Origin: Bacillus bingmayongensis
Lineage (GTDB): Bacteria > Bacillota > Bacilli > Bacillales > Bacillaceae_G
Assembly (NCBI RefSeq): GCF_000299035.1
Contig: NZ_AKCS01000013.1
Coordinates: forward strand, 62,001 to 126,000
DNA: 64,000 nt
Direction: 5' to 3'
Shown in pieces: positions 45,422-53,743 of this stretch (position 1 is the first letter of the stretch; each line of letters starts with the position of its first letter). A program made the position numbers and the translations under genes. The notes beneath the pieces are model-generated. The model ran no database searches. It was not told where the DNA came from and was given only the letters and a program-made list of their open reading frames with translations.

Positions 45422-46308
45422 TAATGATTATATTCTTGAAAATGTTGAATAATAAATTCTTTAAAAGTTTTCGCAGCAGGAGATAGGTAATGATTGCGAG
45501 CAGTAGCTAATGCAATCGTTCGTTCACATGGATAATCAGTAATTTCTAGAAAATGTAGATGGGATTGATCAAATTCTTTTACTTTAGGCAATATAGCGAT
45601 GCCTAACCCAGCGGCGACAAATCCTAAAATCGTTGCAATTTCTTCCCCCATAAAAGTAATTTTTGGATGGACCTGAAGCGTTTGGCACATTTGATCAAAT
45701 ATATAGCGAAGGCCATACCCATCCTTAAAACAAATAAACTCTTCATTTGCTAATTCTTGAAATGATATATGTTTTCGATGAGCCAATGGGTGAGTTTTTG
45801 AGACAGTGAGATACAATGGTTCTATTTTTAACGTTGTCCATTCAACTTGTTCATGTAAGATTGGTGGTGAAGTTAGGCACATGTCTGCCAATCCTTCTTT
45901 TACTTTTTCTAAGAGATGAATATTTGCTCCTTGATACATTTGAAATGTAACGTTTGGATAGAGTTTCTTATAGTCAGCAATTATCTCAGGTATTGGCCGA
46001 GTGCCTAATGTATGTAAAAAAGCAATTGAGATTTCTCCGCTATCAGGAGAAATTTTCTCTTGAATTTCTGCTGCGCCAGTATGTAATGCGCTTTGTGCTT
46101 GCTTGGCTCGTTTTAGAAACATTTTTCCATACCTTGTTAAGCAGACTATTTTGCCCTCTCTTATAAATAATGGAACACCAAGTTCTTCTTCCAATTTTAA
46201 GATTGAACGGCTAAGGGCTGGCTGCGAAATTAACTGTTCTTTTGCAGCTTTGGTGAAATGTTTGTGCTTTGCTACAGCGATAAAATTTTCAATTTGATGC
46301 CATTCCAT
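45421..46308 (-). CDS. LysR-family transcriptional regulator (YybE-like)
   Basis: This 295-aa LysR protein has an N-terminal winged HTH (NFIAVAKHKHFTKAAKEQLISQPALSRSILKLEEELG) and a substrate-binding domain at about residues 90-290. It is divergent from an MFS exporter, with 120 bases between them, an arrangement like B. subtilis yybE/yybF. LysR members usually control their divergent neighbour in response to a small ligand. The ligand is not known. T-N11-A type sequences such as ATCGATATGATG occur in the gap but are not specific enough to define a site. Confidence 0.9.
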   Translation of the reverse strand: MEWHQIENFIAVAKHKHFTKAAKEQLISQPALSRSILKLEEELGVPLFIREGKIVCLTRYGKMFLKRAKQAQSALHTGAAEIQEKISPDSGEISIAFLHTLGTRPIPEIIADYKKLYPNVTFQMYQGANIHLLEKVKEGLADMCLTSPPILHEQVEWTTLKIEPLYLTVSKTHPLAHRKHISFQELANEEFICFKDGYGLRYIFDQMCQTLQVHPKITFMGEEIATILGFVAAGLGIAILPKVKEFDQSHLHFLEITDYPCERTIALATARNHYLSPAAKTFKEFIIQHFQEYNH

Positions 46309-46428
46309 ATATTTATCTCCCTATCATGCGTTTTTGTTATCGATATGATGCAAATTATAAATTAGACACATAGATAAAGGAAGCGTAGCATAAAGAGTAT
46401 AGTTTTAACAGACAAAGGGGAGATTGCA

Positions 46429-47631
46429 ATGAGTTATATCCAAAAAGGAACAAAGACATATACAAATGCTAGCATAGCATTGTTTCTTGGCGGATTTGTT
46501 ACATTTGCTACGCTGTATGCAACGCAACCACTATTACCGATACTGGCAAAAGAGTTTCAAGTTTCTGCAACAGCAGCGAGTATAACATTATCTATTACAA
46601 CAGGGACGATGGCGATTATGATGCTTGTTGCAGCATCAATGTCAGACATAATTGGTCGGAAACGGATTATGATCTTATCGATGTTCTTTACCTCTATGAT
46701 TGGAGTACTGACAGCATTTAGTCCTAATTTTATTACGCTTGTTTTATTAAGAGGATTACTTGGAGTTTGTATAGCTGGTCTTCCTTCCATTGCGATGACT
46801 TATATTGGGGAAGAATTTGAACCAAGTGGATTAGGAAGAGTTATGGGGCTCTATATTTGTGGCAATGGAATAGGAGGAATGACTGGTCGTATTTTTATTG
46901 GAATTGTAACGGATCTATCATCATGGAGGATTGCATTAGGACTGCTTGGTGTTATTACAGTCATTTGTAGTATCCTATTTTGGCGTACATTACCAAATTC
47001 TATGAATTCTAAGAAACAAACGGTTAACTTTCAATCTATGTGGAATGCTTATACAATACATTTTAAAAACAAACAATTAGTAGCGACTATTTTACTTGGG
47101 TTTACATTAATGGGGAGTTTTGTCACACTGTACAATTATATTGGGTTTTTATTAGAGGAACCTCCTTATTCGTTAAGCCAAACATTAATTGGATTTTTAT
47201 TTATTGTCTATATTATGGGAACATTTAGTTCTGTATTTATGGGGAAACAAGCAGATCAGCATGGAAGAACTTTTACCCTTACGATTTCTATTACCATTAT
47301 GATGGTAGGAGCTATGATAACACTTGTTCCCAATCTTATTATAAAAATAATTGGATTATCTATTTTTACATTTGGCTTTTTTGGAAGTCATTCCATTGCC
47401 AGTGCATCAATTGAAAAATATGCAGAAACTAATAAGGCTCAAGCTGCTGCATTATATTTATTATTCTACTATTTAGGTTCAAGTTTTGTTGGTTCATTTA
47501 GCGGTTACTTTTGGGAACACCTCCATTGGATAGGTGTCATTTCTTTAATTATTATGTTATTAATGGGCGGACTTTCTCTTGTTTTATTAGTCCAAAAAGA
47601 GTTTCATGTGGAACAACATAAAAGTAATTAA
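46429..47631 (+). CDS. MFS transporter (YybF-like)
   Basis: This 400-aa, 12-helix MFS protein is of the drug/metabolite exporter type. SDIIGRKRIMILSMF at about 75 is the loop 2-3 motif A, and ATQPLLPILAKEF is at about 28. AAAGGGGAG precedes the ATG. It is divergent from the LysR regulator and probably controlled by it. It could export a drug, amino acid or sugar derivative; nothing narrows it further. Confidence 0.9.
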   Translation: MSYIQKGTKTYTNASIALFLGGFVTFATLYATQPLLPILAKEFQVSATAASITLSITTGTMAIMMLVAASMSDIIGRKRIMILSMFFTSMIGVLTAFSPNFITLVLLRGLLGVCIAGLPSIAMTYIGEEFEPSGLGRVMGLYICGNGIGGMTGRIFIGIVTDLSSWRIALGLLGVITVICSILFWRTLPNSMNSKKQTVNFQSMWNAYTIHFKNKQLVATILLGFTLMGSFVTLYNYIGFLLEEPPYSLSQTLIGFLFIVYIMGTFSSVFMGKQADQHGRTFTLTISITIMMVGAMITLVPNLIIKIIGLSIFTFGFFGSHSIASASIEKYAETNKAQAAALYLLFYYLGSSFVGSFSGYFWEHLHWIGVISLIIMLLMGGLSLVLLVQKEFHVEQHKSN

Positions 47632-47636
47632 TAGAA

Positions 47637-47693
47637 AAAAGAAGCTGCGAGCGAACCATCTATCGTATTTTGATGGTGCTGGCAGCTTCTTTT
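47637..47693. terminator. Terminator between the MFS and APC genes
   Basis: AAAAGAAGCTGC (47637-47648) pairs with GCAGCTTCTTTT (47682-47693). An inner ACCATC/GATGGT stem extends it. It serves convergent genes. Confidence 0.88.
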
Positions 47694-47696
47694 GTA

Positions 47697-49121
47697 TTAG
47701 CTTATTTTTTTATTTGGTTGTTCTGAAACGGAAGTAGATGAATTTCTCATCAGAATAGGATAGAGAACAAGTCCTAATACAAATAATCCAATGCCTAAGA
47801 AAAATGTTTTTAAATCAGCTGTTCCAGTTTTAATTACCCAAATAGAGTATAGGAGTGCAAGTAAGGTAATAATTCCATCTTTTACTCGAGAGCCTGGTGT
47901 TATATCGTATGTTTCTCCTGTTACAACAAGCTTTAATTGGTATAGGGTAGAAACAAGATATGGAATTAAATAAGCTAACGTCGCAACAACAATTGCGAAA
48001 TTATACGCTTCTGAGACAGTTCCAGATATTGTTGAAAATAAGAAAATTTGTGTCATAACATTAGTAACAAACAACGATTTTGAAGGACTTCCTTTTTGAT
48101 TGGTCTTTCCAAAGAATTTCGGGAAAAGTCCGTTCTTTGCTGCTTGATAAGGTACTTCTGAACTAACAACAATCCATCCTACAGTAGATCCGAACAATGA
48201 TACAAGTGCAAGGAGTGCCATAATGTAAGCACCTTTATTACCAATTGCTAGGTTTAATGCATCCACCAATGGTTTTTGAGATTCTTTTAAAGCATCTTGC
48301 GGAAGAGCACCCATTGTGAGTAGAGTAATTGCCATGTAAATAATAAGTGCAATAATTAATCCGAAAATCGTTGCTTTTTTTACATCACGCTGTGATTTTG
48401 CGCGATTAGACAACATAACTGCTGATTCAATTCCTATAAATGCCCAAAGAGTTGCAATGGCAGCAGCATTTATCTGTCCTCCTAATGGAATCGATTTTCC
48501 AGCTTCATTCATAAATGTTTGACCATCACCAAAATTAGAAGCGTTAAAAATAAATAATGTAATGACGATGAACATTGTAAATCCGATAATCTTTGCGATT
48601 GTTGCAAGTAGGTTCATGTTACCTGCACGATCAATATTTTGAGAAAGAATATATTGAATGCCCCATAGCATAATGCTACATACAGCAAATGTTAATCCTT
48701 TTCCAAGTTCTAATGAAAATCCGTTTAGTGAAAAAAGAACTTGCTTACTTTGTAAAACTGGGAAGAATGTAGACAAATATCCTGCAAATGAAATAATAAC
48801 AGAAGCAGTTGCAGCCCAGTTCGCAGCCCAGTATCCCCATGCCATACTATATCCAGCAACTTTACCTGCTTTTTGAGAGGTAAACATTGCTTGTGCATAA
48901 CTTTGTGGACCAGCTTTTAACTCCGGTTTACGCACTGCAAGATTCCCGAATACAAGTGCAATCATAAATACACCAAGTCCTGTAATACTCCATGCAAGTG
49001 TCGATCCCATTGGGCCTGATACTTGCGCTAAATTTGCTGGAAGCATAAATACGCCGCCGCCAACCATATTTCCAACAACAAACGCTGTTAAAATCCATAA
49101 ACCCCATTTTTTCGTTTCCAT
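47697..49121 (-). CDS. APC-family basic amino acid permease/antiporter, probably histidine-related
   Basis: This 474-aa protein has 12 membrane segments, of the basic amino acid/polyamine antiporter subgroup (ArcD/YvsH/HdcP relatives). GNMVGGGVFMLPANLAQ is at about 17-33, and WAFIGIESAVMLSNRAKSQRDV is at about 230. AAAGGAG precedes the ATG. The upstream leader encodes a peptide with four consecutive His codons and an attenuator, so histidine (or a histidine/histamine exchange) is the likely substrate. That substrate is an inference from regulation. It is monocistronic. Confidence 0.88.
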   Translation of the reverse strand: METKKWGLWILTAFVVGNMVGGGVFMLPANLAQVSGPMGSTLAWSITGLGVFMIALVFGNLAVRKPELKAGPQSYAQAMFTSQKAGKVAGYSMAWGYWAANWAATASVIISFAGYLSTFFPVLQSKQVLFSLNGFSLELGKGLTFAVCSIMLWGIQYILSQNIDRAGNMNLLATIAKIIGFTMFIVITLFIFNASNFGDGQTFMNEAGKSIPLGGQINAAAIATLWAFIGIESAVMLSNRAKSQRDVKKATIFGLIIALIIYMAITLLTMGALPQDALKESQKPLVDALNLAIGNKGAYIMALLALVSLFGSTVGWIVVSSEVPYQAAKNGLFPKFFGKTNQKGSPSKSLFVTNVMTQIFLFSTISGTVSEAYNFAIVVATLAYLIPYLVSTLYQLKLVVTGETYDITPGSRVKDGIITLLALLYSIWVIKTGTADLKTFFLGIGLFVLGLVLYPILMRNSSTSVSEQPNKKIS

Positions 49122-49180
49122 AATTGTATAACTCCTTTGTAGTAGTTTTCTTCATGCATCATTTTTTTACTAGCGTTTTT

Positions 49181-49229
49181 TAAAAATAAAAAAGAGCCAT
49201 GTAGATAAAAAATACCTACATGGCTCTTT
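49181..49229 (-). terminator. Attenuator terminator of the permease leader
   Basis: On the - strand AAAGAGCCATGTAG (49229-49216) pairs with 49204-49191, followed by a T-rich run (49190-49181). It lies 60 bases before the permease start codon and is the conditional terminator of the His leader. Confidence 0.88.
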
Positions 49230-49299
49230 GCCTAACGTAGGTACAACGGGAATAACCCTTGTACCTACGCGTAATTTTTTCCGCTAGGTTTCAAGGGTT
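49213..49299 (-). promoter_or_regulatory. Mutually exclusive hairpins of the His attenuator
   Basis: On the - strand three helices compete. Helix 1:2 joins AACCCTTG (49299-49292) plus 49289-49282 with 49271-49254, as two helices of 8 bp each. Helix 2:3 joins CGTAGGTACAA (49269-49259) with 49246-49236 (11 bp). Helix 3:4 joins TACCTAC (49243-49237) with GTAGGTA (49219-49213), extended by GGC/GCC. Segment 4 is also the 5' arm of the terminator. Segment 1 begins on the last base of the leader stop codon, so a ribosome at that stop hides it. Confidence 0.75.
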
Positions 49300-49355
49300 T
49301 ACGTATGATGATGATGTTTTTGTGCAAATGTAACTACAGTTGTATTCGTAAGCAT
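49299..49355 (-). CDS. Histidine leader peptide MLTNTTVVTFAQKHHHHT
   Basis: An 18-codon frame reads ATG...CAT CAT CAT CAT ACG TAA. It has an AGGGAG site 9 nt upstream and follows a sigma-A promoter (49420-49392). Four tandem His codons just before the stop are the signature of a transcription-attenuation leader that senses charged tRNA-His. The stop codon abuts the first attenuator segment. It was missed by ORF length cut-offs. It is the key evidence that the permease downstream responds to histidine supply. Confidence 0.82.
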   Translation of the reverse strand: MLTNTTVVTFAQKHHHHT

Positions 49356-49391
49356 AGTTCTTTGCTCCCTTTCTCCTCTGATTTTGAAGTT

Positions 49392-49420
49392 AGTATACTA
49401 CATGTTTTTTAGAATGAAAA
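49392..49420 (-). promoter_or_regulatory. Promoter of the His leader-permease transcript
   Basis: On the - strand TTTTCA (49420-49415), a 17-nt spacer and TATACT (49397-49392) form a promoter about 40 bases before the leader ATG. Confidence 0.6.
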
Positions 49421-49681
49421 GAGAAATATGAAAAAAATTATAAAAATTCGTATTGGTGACTAAATATTTATGTGTATTTTAAAAAGGGGATAAAGTCCTT
49501 TCTTTTTAGGTGGGAGAGAGCATCCGGCCATGCATAGAAGCGGTCAGATCCTTTTTCAGCCCCATGCTATATAAAAACATAAGGAGACAACAAGTGGAGG
49601 TCTGCCTTTGTTTCCATAGCCGTGATTTATATGTTGGAAAATCAAAATGGTTTTATATTCCTCCCTTCTTTAGGTGAGAGA
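49421..49681 (+). other. Leader region upstream of treR, function unknown
   Basis: No recognised gene or riboswitch is seen. TTTTAGGTGGGAGAGAGCAT (about 49505-49524) recurs imperfectly as TTTAGGTGAGAGATTGGCAT (about 49669-49688). Between them a frame opens at GTG (about 49594) behind AAGGAG and reads MEVCLCFHSRDLYVGKSKWF to a TGA in the second repeat, 27 codons in all. It may be a small protein, a structured leader or a decayed duplicate of the treR promoter region. Confidence 0.35.
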
Positions 49682-49709
49682 TTGGCATGATTTTCTGTCA
49701 TGCTATAAT
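49682..49709 (+). promoter_or_regulatory. treR promoter with inverted repeat in the spacer
   Basis: TTGGCA (49682-49687), a 16-nt spacer and TATAAT (49704-49709) form the promoter. GCATGA-N7-TCATGC (49685-49703) is an inverted repeat that fills the spacer and could be an operator, though it does not match the TreR palindromes upstream of treP. Confidence 0.55.
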
Positions 49710-49746
49710 ACAAGTAGAAAAAGAAGGTGACAAGGGGTTATTCAAA

Positions 49747-50457
49747 ATGATGAGTAAGTATGAACAGATTTATACGGAGATAAGTGATTCAATTGATAAT
49801 CGTAAGTTAAAAGAGGGGTGTAAAATTCCATCTGAAACAGAATTGATGAAGCAGTATGAAGCGAGCCGTGGGACGGTAAGAAAAGCTGTAGATTTATTGC
49901 AGGAACGTGGATACGTGCAAAAAATTCACGGTAAAGGTGTTTTTGTTTTAAAACGAAAAAACATTGAATTTAATTTTGGAGGTATTGTGAGTTTTCAAGA
50001 GGAAAACGAACGATTAGGGCGCCACTGTATAACAAATGTCGTAGAGATGGAGCAATTGTCAGCAACGAAAGAAATAGCCAAACTATTAAATGTGAAGGCG
50101 AAAACGAAGGTAGATCATATTAAACGTGTTCGAAATATTGATGGGGAAAATGTAATTCTAGATGTAAATTATTTTGTATCTGAACATATTCCTGGATTAA
50201 CAAAAGAAATCGCTGAGAAATCGATTTATAAATACATTGAGAAAGAATTAGGATTACATATTAGTTATTCACAGCGTGTTATTGAAGTACAACCATGTAC
50301 AGAGGATGATCGGAAGTATTTAGATTTGAACGGAACAGAGTATGTTGTTGTTGTGAAAAATTTTACTCATTTATATGATGGTAGTCAATTTGAATATACA
50401 GAATCACGTCACCGTTTGGATATTTTTCATTTTTCTGACGTGGCGCGGAGAAAATAA
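49747..50457 (+). CDS. treR: TreR, GntR/UTRA-family trehalose operon repressor
   Basis: The protein has 236 residues from the ATG at 49747 (AAGGGG 9 nt before); the frame extends further 5' through the promoter. The GntR winged HTH covers residues 1-65 (IPSETELMKQYEASRGTVRKAVDLLQERGYVQKIHGKG) and a UTRA effector domain about 85-225. In Bacillus it represses the PTS and hydrolase genes until trehalose-6-phosphate binds. It lies just upstream of treP; the order differs from B. subtilis, where treR is last. Confidence 0.93.
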   Translation: MMSKYEQIYTEISDSIDNRKLKEGCKIPSETELMKQYEASRGTVRKAVDLLQERGYVQKIHGKGVFVLKRKNIEFNFGGIVSFQEENERLGRHCITNVVEMEQLSATKEIAKLLNVKAKTKVDHIKRVRNIDGENVILDVNYFVSEHIPGLTKEIAEKSIYKYIEKELGLHISYSQRVIEVQPCTEDDRKYLDLNGTEYVVVVKNFTHLYDGSQFEYTESRHRLDIFHFSDVARRK

Positions 50458-50489
50458 AGAGATGAAACAGTGCATTGTTTCATCTCTTT
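50456..50489 (+). terminator. treR terminator
   Basis: AAAGAGATGAAACA (50456-50469) pairs with TGTTTCATCTCTTT (50476-50489), separating treR from treP. Confidence 0.9.
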
Positions 50490-50516
50490 TTTATATTTTG
50501 AGAGAAAAATTCACAA

Positions 50517-50581
50517 ACTCGTATATACGAGTGTTGACTAACTTATATATACGAGTTAATATGTAATTGTAAACGGTATCA
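50517..50581 (+). promoter_or_regulatory. treP promoter, two TreR operators and a cre site
   Basis: ACTCGTATATACGAGT (50517-50532) is a perfect palindrome. ACTTATATATACGAGT (50541-50556) matches it at 14 of 16 bases, 24 bp further on. The promoter is TTGACT (50534-50539), a 17-nt spacer, and TAATAT (50557-50562), so operator 1 abuts the -35 and operator 2 fills the spacer. TGTAAACGGTATCA (50568-50581) is a perfect CcpA cre at the start of transcription. Trehalose induction and glucose repression are both written here. Confidence 0.88.
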
Positions 50582-50603
50582 AAAAAGAAAAGAGGGATGG
50601 AAT

Positions 50604-52031
50604 ATGGGGAAGGATTATCGTAAGACGGCAGAAGAAGTGCTGCAATATATTGGTGGGAAAGAAAATATTGAACAAGCAGCACATTGTGTAACAAGACTAC
50701 GCATCGCTTTGAAGGATGAAAGTAAAATAGATAGCGATAAACTGCAAGCGGTTTCCTTAGTAAAAGGAGCGTTTCATAACGCTGGCGTATTTCAAATTGT
50801 TATTGGTCCAGGAGATGTGGATCGTGTATATGCAGAATTGATAACGCTTGCAGGTATGAAAGAATCGACAGTAGCGGATGTAAAGGACTCAGGGAATCAG
50901 AAATTAAATCCAATGCAAAAGTTTGTCAAAATATTTTCCGATGTATTTATGCCGATTTTACCAGCAATTGTTACAGCCGGTTTATTGATGGGGATTAATA
51001 ATTTATTAGGAGCAAAGGACTTATTTTTTGAAGGAAAAAATCTATTAGAAGTATATCCAAACTTAGGCGGACTTTGGGATTTAATTAATATGATGGCCAA
51101 TACAGCATTCGTATTCTTACCAGCACTTGTTGGTTGGTCAGCAACGAAGCGTTTTGGCGGCAGTCCGATACTTGGTATCGTGATGGGGTTGATGCTTGTC
51201 CATCCTGATTTATTAAATGCATGGAATTACGGGAAAGCAGCAGCAGGTCTAGATGGACAGAAAATTGAGTACTTCGATATTTTAGGATTATTCCAAATTG
51301 AAAAAGTAGGCTATCAAGGACAGATTTTACCGATTTTAGTAGCGGCATTTGTATTAAGTAAAGTTGAGATTTTCCTGAAGAAACGTGTACCAAATGCAAT
51401 TCAATTACTAGTTGTACCAATTACCACAATTGTTGTAACTGGTGTATTGGCGTTAGGAGTTATTGGTCCAGTTACACGTCATATTGGTGATTTATTAACA
51501 GCTGGTCTAGTTGGTGTATACGAGACAGTTCCTGCACTTGGAGCATTATTATTTGGCGCGTTATATGCACCACTCGTAATTACAGGTATGCATCATATGT
51601 TTATTGCGATTGATTTACAGTTAATCGCACAAAATGGCGGTACATTCATTTGGCCAATGATTGCACTTTCTAATCTCGCACAAGGTAGCGCAGCTCTGGC
51701 AATGTTTTGGATTTCAAAAAATCAAAATGATAAAAGTATGGCGTCAACATCAGCGATTTCAGCATACTTCGGTATTACCGAGCCAGCGATGTTCGGTGTG
51801 AATTTAAGAAATAAATTTCCGTTTTATGCAGCTATTACGGGATCGGCAGTTGCAGCAGTATTTATCACGTTAAACGGTGTGTTAGCTCCAGCGATTGGAA
51901 TTGGCGGGTTGCCAGCATTTATTTCTATCATTCCGAAATCGATTCCAATGTTTGTGATTGGGATGATAATCGCAGTAGTAGTACCATTTGTTTTAACATG
52001 GTTATTTGCAAGACGAGTAAAACAGAAGTAG
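50604..52031 (+). CDS. treP: PTS trehalose-specific EIIBC component
   Basis: This 475-aa protein has an N-terminal EIIB domain (phosphorylated Cys28 in AAHCVTRLRIAL) and an EIIC membrane domain at about residues 105-470, with the glucose-superfamily loop GITEPAMFGVN at about 390. It has no EIIA domain, so a separate IIA-Glc is needed. It imports trehalose as trehalose-6-phosphate, which TreA, 13 bases downstream, hydrolyses. It is controlled by TreR and CcpA sites upstream. Confidence 0.95.
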   Translation: MGKDYRKTAEEVLQYIGGKENIEQAAHCVTRLRIALKDESKIDSDKLQAVSLVKGAFHNAGVFQIVIGPGDVDRVYAELITLAGMKESTVADVKDSGNQKLNPMQKFVKIFSDVFMPILPAIVTAGLLMGINNLLGAKDLFFEGKNLLEVYPNLGGLWDLINMMANTAFVFLPALVGWSATKRFGGSPILGIVMGLMLVHPDLLNAWNYGKAAAGLDGQKIEYFDILGLFQIEKVGYQGQILPILVAAFVLSKVEIFLKKRVPNAIQLLVVPITTIVVTGVLALGVIGPVTRHIGDLLTAGLVGVYETVPALGALLFGALYAPLVITGMHHMFIAIDLQLIAQNGGTFIWPMIALSNLAQGSAALAMFWISKNQNDKSMASTSAISAYFGITEPAMFGVNLRNKFPFYAAITGSAVAAVFITLNGVLAPAIGIGGLPAFISIIPKSIPMFVIGMIIAVVVPFVLTWLFARRVKQK

Positions 52032-52044
52032 GAGGCAATTTAGC

Positions 52045-53706
52045 ATGAAAGATTGGCATAAAAGTGTTGTCTATCAAATTTATCCGAAAAGCTTTAATAG
52101 CTATTACAATACAGAAACTGGCGATATAAAAGGTGTCACAGAGAAACTAGACTATTTACAAGAACTTGGTGTTGGTTATATTTGGCTTACGCCAATTTAT
52201 CGTTCACCGCAAAATGATAATGGCTATGATGTCAGCGATTATTATTCTATAGATCCGTCTTATGGAACGATGGAGGAATTTGAAGAGTTACTAGCAGAAG
52301 CGAAGAAACGTAAAATTGATATTATGCTTGATATTGTTGTGAACCATAGTTCGACGGAGCATAAGTGGTTTCAGGAAGCGCGCCATGATAAAAATAGCCC
52401 GTATCGCGATTTTTATATATGGCGTGATGAAAAAAATAATTGGCAGTCTAAATTTGGCGGCTCCGCTTGGGAATATGATGAGAAAACAAAACAATATTAT
52501 TTGCATCTATTTGATAAAACCCAAGCTGATTTAAATTGGGAAAATGAAAAACTTCGAGAAGAAGTATACGAAATGATGCGCTTTTGGCTTGAAAAAGGGG
52601 TTAAAGGATTTAGGCTTGATGTAATTAACTTAATTTCTAAAGATCAGCGTTTTTTAGATGATGAAGGAATACTGGCTACTAGTGATGGACGTAAATACTA
52701 TACAGATGGACCTCGTGTTCATAACTATTTACAAGAAATGAATCATGAAGTATTTGAAGGACATGATGTAATTACCGTTGGAGAAATGTCATCTACAACA
52801 ATTGATAATTGTATTAAGTATTCGAATCCAGAGCGGAAGGAATTAAGTATGACATTTAGCTTTCATCATTTAAAAGTAGATTATCCAAATGGTGACAAGT
52901 GGACAAAAGCTGATTTTGATTTTGTGAAACTAAAAGAAATCATGTCGGAATGGCAAATTGAGATGCAAGAAGGCGGAGGATGGAATGCTCTGTTCTGGTG
53001 TAACCACGATCAACCGCGCATTGTATCTCGTTTTGGTGATGATAAGCGGTACCGAAATGAATCGGCAAAAATGCTAGCAACGTCGATGCATATGTTGCAA
53101 GGGACACCTTATATTTATCAAGGTGAAGAAATTGGAATGACGAATCCGGGCTTTAATCATATCGATTTGTATCGTGATGTAGAATCTTTAAATATTTATA
53201 AAATGAAACGAGAAGAAGGGATGTCTGACGAAGAAATCATTGGTATCCTGAAGCAAAAATCTCGTGATAATTCGCGCACTCCTATGCAGTGGAATGGAGA
53301 AGCGAATGCTGGCTTTACAGCAAGTATACCTTGGATTTCTGTTGCAGAGAATTATAAAGAAATTAATGTAGAAAAGGCGCTGGAAGATAAACAATCTATC
53401 TTCTATTACTATAAAAAACTGATTGAATTTAGAAAGAAATATGATGTCATTACAGATGGTAAATATGAAATTGTAGATATGAATCATCCGAATGTGTGGG
53501 TATATACACGCAAGCTAGAAGATGAAGTGCTACTTGTTGTAAATAATTTTTACGAGGAAACAATAACTTATTCTGTACCAGAAGAAGTCAGAGTAAATGG
53601 AATGAAGCAAGAAATATTAATATCAAATTATGAGGATTCAGGTGAAGATATTAGAAACCTTATACTTAAACCGTATGAATCCATTGTGTATCGATTTACT
53701 AAATAA
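52045..53706 (+). CDS. treA: Trehalose-6-phosphate hydrolase (GH13 phospho-alpha-glucosidase)
   Basis: This 553-aa alpha-amylase family barrel has the nucleophile Asp in GFRLDVINL (about 200), the acid/base Glu in VGEMSS (about 250) and a third Asp in NHDQPR (about 320). It splits trehalose-6-phosphate to glucose and glucose-6-phosphate in the cytosol. TAGGAGGC precedes the ATG. It is the last gene of the operon and is followed by a terminator. Confidence 0.95.
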   Translation: MKDWHKSVVYQIYPKSFNSYYNTETGDIKGVTEKLDYLQELGVGYIWLTPIYRSPQNDNGYDVSDYYSIDPSYGTMEEFEELLAEAKKRKIDIMLDIVVNHSSTEHKWFQEARHDKNSPYRDFYIWRDEKNNWQSKFGGSAWEYDEKTKQYYLHLFDKTQADLNWENEKLREEVYEMMRFWLEKGVKGFRLDVINLISKDQRFLDDEGILATSDGRKYYTDGPRVHNYLQEMNHEVFEGHDVITVGEMSSTTIDNCIKYSNPERKELSMTFSFHHLKVDYPNGDKWTKADFDFVKLKEIMSEWQIEMQEGGGWNALFWCNHDQPRIVSRFGDDKRYRNESAKMLATSMHMLQGTPYIYQGEEIGMTNPGFNHIDLYRDVESLNIYKMKREEGMSDEEIIGILKQKSRDNSRTPMQWNGEANAGFTASIPWISVAENYKEINVEKALEDKQSIFYYYKKLIEFRKKYDVITDGKYEIVDMNHPNVWVYTRKLEDEVLLVVNNFYEETITYSVPEEVRVNGMKQEILISNYEDSGEDIRNLILKPYESIVYRFTK

Positions 53707-53710
53707 TTGG

Positions 53711-53741
53711 AGAGGTTGTATGTTATGAGCATACAACCTCT
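53711..53741. terminator. Terminator of the tre operon and of the ger operon
   Basis: AGAGGTTGTATG (53711-53722) pairs with CATACAACCTCT (53730-53741). It lies between convergent genes. Confidence 0.88.
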
Positions 53742-53743
53742 TA

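Noticed and set aside
48928-49155. A 75-codon - strand frame (MKKTTTKELYNYGNEK...) over the APC permease start.
   Set aside because: It is an alternative frame of the permease start region; downstream it is only a shadow of the permease. It also ignores the good RBS of the real ATG.
49160-49380. Lysine riboswitch (L-box) as an explanation for the permease leader.
   Set aside because: The permease subgroup includes lysine transporters, but the conserved L-box segments are absent, and the His-codon leader with exclusive hairpins explains the region better.
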